64,000 bases of DNA, taken from an uncultured Lachnospiraceae bacterium (lineage in GTDB: Bacteria > Bacillota > Clostridia > Lachnospirales > Lachnospiraceae). Made by a program: the position numbers and the translations under genes. Location: assembly GCA_944382125.1 (NCBI GenBank), contig CALWMV010000002.1, forward strand, positions 93,548-157,547. The letters run 5' to 3'. Numbering within the stretch: the stretch's first letter is position 1; each line of letters begins with the position of its first letter. Shown piece by piece: positions 57,592 to 64,000 of the stretch. The notes beneath the pieces were generated by a model, which ran no database searches, was not told the origin of the DNA, and worked only from the letters and a program-made list of their open reading frames with translations.

Positions 57592-58452
57592 TTACCTGTA
57601 TTCCTTCTGCAGCGAGAATCCGTGTCCCCTTACCTCATTGACTCTATTTATGACCATGAAGGCCTCAGGATCTATGTCCATCACAAGCTTGCTTAAGGCA
57701 TTGAGCTCCCTGTTGGAGATAACGGTGAGGATCATGGGATTATCCCTGTGCATGTATCCCGTGGTCGCATGGATCAGGGTCGTGCCCCGGTCAAGCCTCT
57801 GGGATATGGCCGCATTTATCTTTTCATATTCCTTACTGAGTATCTTGACCTGGGTCTGGGCTGAGCCCATCATAAGAAGCTTATCCAGCACCACGGTATA
57901 GATCAGTACCAGAAGTATGCCGTAAAGTATCTGCTCCTTATCGGAAAACAGCATCTGAAGTATCAGGATCGTAAAGTCAAAGCCGTAAAGCATGACAGAG
58001 ATCGGAAGTCCGAACTTCTTATTGAGTATAAGGGGCGGGATATCCATGCCTCCCGTGGAGGCTCCTGCCCTTATGACTATGCCAATGCCAAAGCCAATCA
58101 GCAGGCCGCCGCAGATCGTGGCCAGCATCGGGTCGTCAGTAAAGCCTGAAAGCCCCGGTATGCCCTGGAGCACTCCGAGTATCACGGGATAATAGAAGGT
58201 GCTGACTAGAGTGGTGACGGCAAAGGCCCATCCTAAAAATATAATGCCCAGTATAAACATGAAAACATTGAAGCAGAACACGAACAGTGTCACGGGCACT
58301 CCGAAGAAATGCTCCATGGAAAGGGCAAGTCCCGTGGTGCCTCCTGTGATAAGATCAGCAGGAAGCACGAACATCACTATGCCGAGGGCATAGGCCGTAT
58401 TGCCGAAAAGTATGAGTATGAGGTCAAAAAGTCTCTTTCTTATATGATCCAT
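57592..58452 (-). CDS. YitT family (DUF161/DUF2179) membrane protein
   Basis: The 286-residue protein has five to six helices (GNTAYALGIVMFVLPADLITGG and GIVIRAGASTGGMDIPPLIL are YitT signatures) and a C-terminal cytoplasmic DUF2179 domain (about 205-286; RGTTLIHATTGYMHRDNPMIL). Function is unknown; DUF2179 may bind a ligand. The start is ATG 58452 with GGAG eight bases upstream; a TTG at 58455 is less likely. Confidence 0.9.
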   Translation of the reverse strand: MDHIRKRLFDLILILFGNTAYALGIVMFVLPADLITGGTTGLALSMEHFFGVPVTLFVFCFNVFMFILGIIFLGWAFAVTTLVSTFYYPVILGVLQGIPGLSGFTDDPMLATICGGLLIGFGIGIVIRAGASTGGMDIPPLILNKKFGLPISVMLYGFDFTILILQMLFSDKEQILYGILLVLIYTVVLDKLLMMGSAQTQVKILSKEYEKINAAISQRLDRGTTLIHATTGYMHRDNPMILTVISNRELNALSKLVMDIDPEAFMVINRVNEVRGHGFSLQKEYR

Positions 58453-58559
58453 CAATATGTCTCCTTACATCCAAAAATCAGCTGAGCTGCAAAGCATAAG
58501 CATCTGAGATCCACAAGGCAAAACATACAAGCCACAGGTTTTCATGAGCCTGTATCATA

Positions 58560-59738
58560 TCAGGACTCCCCGATATTATCCAGGTCTCCCTGAGTAAAAT
58601 CATTGCAGGGCTCCACATTCCAGGTGATGCCGCTGCCATCGGTATGGGCTATGATCTCTCCCTGCCTGTCCGTCCTGAAAAGCTCGGCTCCCACATTTTT
58701 AACAAGCACCAGAACTCCTGCCTCCGGCATACCGTAGGGGTTGCCCCTGCCGCAGGATACGATGACCTGATCAGGAAGGACTGCCCAGAGAAAATCCCTG
58801 GAGGTGGAGGTACGGGAGCCGTGATGTCCAAGCACCAGCACGTCGGCACTGAGGTCAAGATCTGCTGAAAGCATATCCTTCTCAGCCTCCCCCTCCGCAT
58901 CTCCCGGAAGGAGGAAGGTATCCTCCCCATAGCTTATCTTAAGGACTATGGAATTGTTGTTGGGAGCTTCGTAGGTCTTAAGAGGCCCAAGCACCATTAT
59001 GTCCGCCGTGCCGAGGCTGAGCCTCTCTCCCACTCCGGGATGCTCTACTCCAAGGCCCCGTTTATCCAGGGTCTCCATAAAGGAGTCATATATCTCCGTA
59101 TCATCCTCATAATCGGGACCTATGACCCGATCCACATTGAAGGTATTGAGCACTCCTATAAGCCCGCTTATATGATCCGAATCATAATGGGAGGCCACCA
59201 CATAGGCAAGCTCCTTTATACCAAGCTCCTTAAGATAGGCCACCACATAGGAGGAAGTATCCGCCTCTCCTCCGTCATAAAGCATATACTGTCCGTCGCA
59301 CTCTATGAGGATGGAAAGGGCCTGTCCCACATCCAGCACCCTCAGGGTAAGTCCAGAATCATCAAGAGGGCTTTCAGAAATATCTATAAAGCCTTCGTCT
59401 TCGCCGGGCCCTCCGGGATGAAAGCTGCCATGGGCACCTTCTGCCGGGTCTCCTTCTGCCGCGGAATTGTCTTCTGATGACGAAGATCCGGTCCCGTCTC
59501 TGCCCTCCGAGTCCCGGCCCTCATCAGTCTCTGAATCGAGCCTGAATTCTCTTTCCGGCTCCTCTTCAGATGCCGTCTCTTCCGGCACCTTCTCCCCGGT
59601 CAACAGCTCCACAGCCGTGGTCTGCACCAGTGTCCAGATATCCTGCCAGCCCGATATCAATCTGTCATGAAAAAATATGCCCGCCAGAAGCAGCAGCGCT
59701 GCCGTAAAGACCAGCAGGCAAGTCTTAAGTTTTTTCAT
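58560..59738 (-). CDS. ComEC/Rec2-like secreted metallo-beta-lactamase-fold hydrolase
   Basis: The 392-residue protein has an N-terminal membrane anchor (about 5-25), an acidic Ser/Glu-rich linker (about 50-115) and a metallo-beta-lactamase domain (about 125-375) with DVGQALSILIECDGQYMLYDGG, the metal site ASHYDSDHISG and LLPGDAEGEAEKDML and VLGHHGSRTSTS. This group resembles the hydrolase domain of ComEC, often a DNA- or nucleotide-degrading enzyme outside the membrane; activity here is inferred. No competence genes are adjacent. Confidence 0.88.
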   Translation of the reverse strand: MKKLKTCLLVFTAALLLLAGIFFHDRLISGWQDIWTLVQTTAVELLTGEKVPEETASEEEPEREFRLDSETDEGRDSEGRDGTGSSSSEDNSAAEGDPAEGAHGSFHPGGPGEDEGFIDISESPLDDSGLTLRVLDVGQALSILIECDGQYMLYDGGEADTSSYVVAYLKELGIKELAYVVASHYDSDHISGLIGVLNTFNVDRVIGPDYEDDTEIYDSFMETLDKRGLGVEHPGVGERLSLGTADIMVLGPLKTYEAPNNNSIVLKISYGEDTFLLPGDAEGEAEKDMLSADLDLSADVLVLGHHGSRTSTSRDFLWAVLPDQVIVSCGRGNPYGMPEAGVLVLVKNVGAELFRTDRQGEIIAHTDGSGITWNVEPCNDFTQGDLDNIGES

Positions 59739-59867
59739 CTATCACGCCTTCTTATGGGTATTGACCATACCCGAATTTTTTGACTGCTACGATTATATCA
59801 CTTACAGGTGGTTTTGTGTTCCGGAACCTGTTTTGAATAATGACAGGATCTCTGCTTAAGAGTCATC

Positions 59868-59897
59868 TTGCAGCGATAATTACTTTCATACTATAAT
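59868..59897 (+). promoter_or_regulatory. Promoter of the repeat protein
   Basis: Plus strand TTGCAG, 18 nt, TATAAT, about 60 bp before the start codon at 59959. Confidence 0.75.
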
Positions 59898-59958
59898 CCT
59901 ACCAAGAATATATTAAAGCTGAAACTCAACACAAATTTTTACTCGAAAGGGTCATATC

Positions 59959-60486
59959 ATGGGATTATTTGGTCTTGGCGGAGACGGACTTGGTCCGTTT
60001 ACCGGATATCTGTTTGGCAGGAGCCTTGAAAAAGAGCTAAAAAAGCAGGAAAAGAAAGAACGCAAAAAACTTCAGCGACAGGCAGAAAGGGAGGCTCTCT
60101 TATCTGCAAAAGCTAATATTGATGATGACTCATGGCGGCATCATTGTGAAGACGGTTCAGACTATGGTCTCGATCCTGAAGATTTTGACACTAAAGCAGA
60201 ATATGATGAGGCCTTATACGAAGAAAAGTATTCTTGGCGTGAAGCCTATGTCAATGATTCCGATGTACTTAAATACGGTCTCAATGTCAATGCTTATGAA
60301 ACCGAGGACGTTCTCCTTGAAGCTTTAGACTCAAAAGAGATCGAAGATGATGAACTTAATGGCTGGCGTGAGCTTTATATCAATGACCCTGACGTATTAA
60401 AGTATGGCCTTGACCCCAATGATTATGAAACCGAAGACGATCTTTGTGATGCTATTGATGCCAGGGCGGATGAGGAAGACGAATGA
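59959..60486 (+). CDS. Small acidic protein with three internal repeats
   Basis: The 175-residue protein has a glycine-rich start (MGLFGLGGDGLGPFTGYLFG), a short lysine-rich helix (about 23-47) and three acidic repeats of about 45 residues. Each has the pattern SWRxxYxNDxDVLKYGL, then NDYETEDDL; for example YGLDPEDFDTKAEYDEAL, YGLNVNAYETEDVLLEAL and YGLDPNDYETEDDLCDAI. I recognise no named family; similar repeats occur in hypothetical proteins of gut clostridia (recall, not searched). It has its own promoter (TTGCAG-18-TATAAT) and a strong bidirectional terminator. GAAAGGG precedes the ATG. Confidence 0.82.
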   Translation: MGLFGLGGDGLGPFTGYLFGRSLEKELKKQEKKERKKLQRQAEREALLSAKANIDDDSWRHHCEDGSDYGLDPEDFDTKAEYDEALYEEKYSWREAYVNDSDVLKYGLNVNAYETEDVLLEALDSKEIEDDELNGWRELYINDPDVLKYGLDPNDYETEDDLCDAIDARADEEDE

Positions 60487-60539
60487 TAATTCTCTTAAGT
60501 TAGATTTTAAAATATAATTTATAATATGTAACTACCAAA

Positions 60540-60580
60540 ACAAGTCCTCCTATGCTTTATACTGCAACAGGAGGACTTGT
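60540..60580. terminator. Bidirectional terminator between convergent genes
   Basis: An 11-bp stem (ACAAGTCCTCC / GGAGGACTTGT) with a 19-nt loop is followed on the plus strand by a long T-rich tract and on the minus strand by TTTTGG. It ends the repeat-protein gene and probably the restriction gene. Confidence 0.85.
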
Positions 60581-60598
60581 TTACTTCTTTTTTCTTTT

Positions 60599-63500
60599 TT
60601 ACCGCATGACTTTTTCCAGCAAAGTTTTATAGCTATCTACAACGTCGTACACCACATTGCCACTGCTGATTGCCTTAAAGTGTTCTCTGGCACAGTGGAT
60701 CTTTGATTTCTCGATCTCCCTGAGCTGCATTGATGACATGGAACCTTTCGTTTCAGCAACAAAATAGATATGCTTCACGGTGCCCTCATAAAATGCAATT
60801 GCCCAGTCTGGATTATAATGTCCTACAGGCGTAGAAATATAGAAACTATCCGGCAGCTTCACATAGACGGCAACATCCGTGTTTATATCCAGCTCAGAAG
60901 CAAATTTACGCTCATTTGTGGAGTCATAGATAATGTGGTCATATAAATGCCTCTTTGCTTTCATAGCATTTACATCCAGCTTGCCTTTGATAGTTGGCTC
61001 GGTGAAGATGCTAGTATTATATCGCTCATCCAGCATGTTATAGGTGATATGCTGAATAATTGCTGTCGCCTTTTCATCATTGATCAATCCAGCTGCCTTG
61101 ATGATGAATTCTTCAGGATTATCTTTAAATTGATTAAAAACTGCTCTTTTAATACCAACAAGAATCTCTACAACGGTTTTCCTCGTAAGGCCAGTCTCTT
61201 CAACTATTTTGCCGACAAGGTCATATTTTACCGTATGGTTAGTTTTTACTTTTCTATTATAATCATATAGCGCAGATTTTTCTTGAACAAATAAAGTTCC
61301 CTGCATTAAGTCATCATAGGATTTTATCTCATTCATAGATCCTGTTTCGACCTTGAAGAATACTTTGGAAACTCGAAGATTCAGGTTAAGAGAATCTATC
61401 GATTTCTGCACAAGCTCATCCGTATCAAAATCCACTACATATACTGACTTGGGGCTGATCCGCTGCCACAGCGCCTTGAATTCCGGCATTGCCAGCTTTT
61501 CAGGATCGACTTGCAGTTCCACATTCTTATCCCGGGCATTTTCGGGCTGCATGATTCGGCTATCATAGACAGAATCGAGGATATTGAGTATAGAATCGCG
61601 GCTGTCTGCCACTTCCTCTGCAACCTTGATTTCGCCATTCGCTTTGTCAGCATAATACTTGTCGGTTAATACACCCTTTCGGTCAATATAGCCATTGACA
61701 ATAAGGTCAAAATGGATGGCCCGTGCAAGTTCTGCATCAATAACCTGTTCGTTACCATTTACATCCACAAGCACCTTATCTTTGAAGAGGTCTGCAGTAA
61801 CAGCTACCGGACGATCCGCAACAGCCTCTGCAAGCTCCGTCTGTAAGCCCTTCGCAAAGCTGTCATAACTTTCACTGGCAATGACTGTCAGCACATTGAC
61901 TGCATGAACATCGTTTCCAAGCACATTTGAATCCATGCGCTCACCGTCCTGATTGACGCACAGACGCAAGCCACGCCCTACTTCCTGCCGTTTACGTACA
62001 TCGCTGCTGCTCTGTTTCAAGGTGCAGATCTGGAACACATTGGGGTTATCCCAGCCCTCGCGCAGCGCTGAATGGGAGAAAATAAACCTCACCGGTGACC
62101 TCTTCGGGTCCCTGTCCAGCAGAAGCTCCTTGTTCTTCATGATGAGGTCATATGCATCAATATCGTCTGAGGTCTTCTCCTTTTTGTCGCTGAGCTTGCT
62201 GTCGGTTATCTTGCCCTTTTTGTCGATGGAGAAATACCCAGCGTGGGTCTCATGGGCAGAAATACTGTTTAAATACTGGATATAATCCTTGTCACTGATC
62301 TCTAACGGAAGATTAGAAATGATATCCTGATACTCTTCCTCAAACATATCAGCATAGATGCCGTTGTAAGGATTGCCCGCTTCATCATACTGCTTATACT
62401 TTGCCACCTCATCAATGAAAAACAGGCTTAGCACCTTGATTCCCTTATGAAAGAGCTGACGTTCCCGTTCAATGTGGGAAAGGATGGTCTCTCGAATCTG
62501 GATGCGGCGGAGCTGGTCTTCACTGACCTTGCCGATAACATCTCCGGCATAGATTTTGATCCCGTTTAGAAATTCAACTGAGTTATCTTTCCCATTTATG
62601 CGCTTTACAATATAATTATTCTTGTATTCATCCAGTTCTCCAGAATTGTCATATAAATTATACCCTTCATTAACTTTAACAGTTTTCTGTCTTATCCCAG
62701 TTTTCCCCTTATAATCAAACTGCAAAGTTGCCGTAGGGTCGGCTTTAGAGAGATTGATGCTTTCAAGATAAACATAGCTATCTGTCGCCGTGCTCCCGGA
62801 TTCGGTGATGCCCTTGACGGCAATCTTCTTCACCAGCCGCTTGTTATATGCCTCCATTGCATCCAGCCTGTAGACCATGTTGTAGATGCTGTCTGACTTA
62901 TGAGTGGCGGAGTAGCGCATGGTCAGCAGCGGGTTGAATTCTTTCAGCCGCTCCTTTGTCTGCTTGCCCTCCACCGACTGGGGCTCGTCAATGATGAGGA
63001 TCGGGTTTGTCTTGGCGATGATGTCAATGGGACGGCGGGAGCGGAACTCATCCAGCTTCATGTATATGCGCCTTGCATCCTTGCCCTTAGCGTTGAACGC
63101 CTGGGAGTTGATGATCATCACATTGATGGAACTATCGGAGGCAAAACGGTCAATCTCAGTGAGCTGAGAGGAGTTGTAGATGAAGAAGCGGATCTTTTTC
63201 CCGTATTCCTCAGCGAAATGCTCCTGTGTCACCTGAAAGGATTTATATACGCCCTCACGGATGGCGATGCTGGGAACTACAACAATGAACTTGCTCCAAC
63301 CATAGTGCTTGTTCAGCTCATACATAGTCTTGATGTAGGTATAAGTCTTGCCGACCCCTGTCTCCATCTCGATGGTCAGATTGTAATGCCCCTCCAAACG
63401 CTCGGAAGGTTTGATCTGACCTATACGCTGTACCTTTTGTAGGTGCTCCAAAATAATGCGGTCAGATAGCTCCGGCACAATGCGCTCGTTGCGCCAGCCG

Positions 63501-63652
63501 GTGAAATCGTCCTCATCGGTGAGGGACTGCTGGTAGTTGATGCCCCTGTCCATCATGTAGGTGGGCGTGAGGTAGGGTTGCCCGGTGAAGACATCTACTA
63601 CGGCCTTTGCCGCGTCCGCCTGAAATTTCTGGTGCTTGAATTGCAGCTTCAT
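60599..63652 (-). CDS. res: Type III restriction enzyme Res subunit
   Basis: The 1017-residue protein has a superfamily 2 helicase core, with Walker A ETGVGKTYTYIKTMYEL near residue 100, motif II IIDEPQSV, motif III RYSATH and motif VI QEVGRGLRLCVNQDGER, and a C-terminal PD-(D/E)xK nuclease (about 935-990; GHYNPDWAIAF and YFVAETKGS). It cuts DNA at sites lacking the modification set by Mod. The start ATG overlaps the DUF1016 stop as ATGA. The mod gene is not in the window; it should lie upstream, beyond 64000. Confidence 0.95.
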   Translation of the reverse strand: MKLQFKHQKFQADAAKAVVDVFTGQPYLTPTYMMDRGINYQQSLTDEDDFTGWRNERIVPELSDRIILEHLQKVQRIGQIKPSERLEGHYNLTIEMETGVGKTYTYIKTMYELNKHYGWSKFIVVVPSIAIREGVYKSFQVTQEHFAEEYGKKIRFFIYNSSQLTEIDRFASDSSINVMIINSQAFNAKGKDARRIYMKLDEFRSRRPIDIIAKTNPILIIDEPQSVEGKQTKERLKEFNPLLTMRYSATHKSDSIYNMVYRLDAMEAYNKRLVKKIAVKGITESGSTATDSYVYLESINLSKADPTATLQFDYKGKTGIRQKTVKVNEGYNLYDNSGELDEYKNNYIVKRINGKDNSVEFLNGIKIYAGDVIGKVSEDQLRRIQIRETILSHIERERQLFHKGIKVLSLFFIDEVAKYKQYDEAGNPYNGIYADMFEEEYQDIISNLPLEISDKDYIQYLNSISAHETHAGYFSIDKKGKITDSKLSDKKEKTSDDIDAYDLIMKNKELLLDRDPKRSPVRFIFSHSALREGWDNPNVFQICTLKQSSSDVRKRQEVGRGLRLCVNQDGERMDSNVLGNDVHAVNVLTVIASESYDSFAKGLQTELAEAVADRPVAVTADLFKDKVLVDVNGNEQVIDAELARAIHFDLIVNGYIDRKGVLTDKYYADKANGEIKVAEEVADSRDSILNILDSVYDSRIMQPENARDKNVELQVDPEKLAMPEFKALWQRISPKSVYVVDFDTDELVQKSIDSLNLNLRVSKVFFKVETGSMNEIKSYDDLMQGTLFVQEKSALYDYNRKVKTNHTVKYDLVGKIVEETGLTRKTVVEILVGIKRAVFNQFKDNPEEFIIKAAGLINDEKATAIIQHITYNMLDERYNTSIFTEPTIKGKLDVNAMKAKRHLYDHIIYDSTNERKFASELDINTDVAVYVKLPDSFYISTPVGHYNPDWAIAFYEGTVKHIYFVAETKGSMSSMQLREIEKSKIHCAREHFKAISSGNVVYDVVDSYKTLLEKVMR

Positions 63653-64000
63653 TCGTCTTCGCCTCCGTTCTCGTCCGTGATTTGCTCTTGCAGCAGCCTT
63701 TGTAAAGCTTCTTTGCTGGGCAATACAGTCTCATATTTGCTGGCAAAAATCTGCGAATTGTCCTCTGGCAGAGTCATTTCTACAACTGCGTTGTTTTTAT
63801 CCCTGCAAAGGATGATTCCAATGGTCGGATTTTCCTCCGGCAACTTCACCTTGCGGTCGTAGTAATGCACATACATCTGCATCTGCCCAATGTCCTGATG
63901 CTTAAGTTCTCCGATCTTCAGGTCAAAGAGGACAAAGCAGCGTAGCAGACGGTTATAGAATACCAAATCCACCATGAAATGCTCTTCATCAAAGGTAAAG
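63649..64000 (-). CDS. PDDEXK nuclease of the DUF1016 (YhcG) family, C-terminal part
   Basis: The frame stays open to the window edge and begins ...FTFDEEHFMVDLVFYNRLLRCFVLFDLKIGELKHQDIGQM, the conserved DUF1016 nuclease core, with Asp in MVDL and the D-x-K of LFDLK in place of E-x-K. The protein ends with an acidic tail (QITDENGGEDE) and overlaps the res start. Family members associate with restriction systems and are thought to degrade foreign DNA. The N-terminal half lies outside the window. Confidence 0.9.
   Translation of the reverse strand, partial: FTFDEEHFMVDLVFYNRLLRCFVLFDLKIGELKHQDIGQMQMYVHYYDRKVKLPEENPTIGIILCRDKNNAVVEMTLPEDNSQIFASKYETVLPSKEALQRLLQEQITDENGGEDE

Overview
The window looks like chromosomal DNA of an anaerobic Firmicute, most likely a Lachnospiraceae-type clostridium (inference). 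It carries a nine-subunit V-type ATPase operon, an ECF transporter core next to truA, rplM-rpsI-rpmE followed by a DUF1385 membrane protein, DUF5711 and YitT proteins, ATP-dependent PEP carboxykinase, and near-consensus TTGACA-17-TATAAT promoters with AGGAGG ribosome sites. Almost every gene is on the minus strand. The only plus-strand genes I support are an orphan histidine kinase (14142-15563) and a small repeat protein (59959-60486).

Region 1 (1-3209): a DUF1385 protein (cut by the window edge), L31, S9, L13, tRNA-Arg(UCU) plus tRNA-His(GUG) on one transcript, and an MscS channel. Region 2 (3210-11137): an AT-richer accessory island directly downstream of the 3' end of rlmD. It holds a Fic protein, a small unknown protein, an EVE/PUA-like protein, McrC, a multidomain McrB and a DUF4143 ATPase. 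Three direct repeats match the last codons of rlmD, including the HxE general-base codon. One is in rlmD itself and two (5768 and 3281) lie between or beyond the cargo modules, as expected from successive site-specific insertions at the rlmD 3' end.

Region 3 (11138-30934): rlmD; an HtrA-like protein whose three catalytic positions all appear replaced, divergent from the orphan histidine kinase; then a 12-gene run from a perfect promoter at 27444-27472: V-ATPase G/I/K/E/C/F/A/B/D, a sugar-nucleotidyltransferase, a DUF5711 protein and a ROK glucokinase. The K subunit carries the known Na+ ligands. Upstream are a DJ-1/PfpI protein and feoA-feoA-feoB, with three copies of a GTTAG-N6-CTAAC operator-like palindrome, one inside the promoter.

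Region 4 (31189-42751): murG-ecfA1-ecfT-ecfA2-truA-HAD as one unit with a clear promoter and terminator, and a VanRS-like two-component system followed by an 848-residue-frame membrane protein and an ABC-2 type exporter pair. Region 5 (42883-55540): ppk1, ppx/GppA, plsC, an O-antigen/teichoic-type ABC permease, rfbC and a DUF2142 membrane protein, then a KtrAB potassium system in a row with KdpD/KdpE-like regulators but without KdpFABC. Region 6 (55756-59738): pckA with its own perfect promoter and terminator, a YitT protein and a ComEC-like secreted metallo-hydrolase. Region 7 (59868-64000): the repeat protein and a second defence locus, with a type III restriction subunit and the end of a DUF1016 PDDEXK nuclease. 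The mod gene is not in the window.
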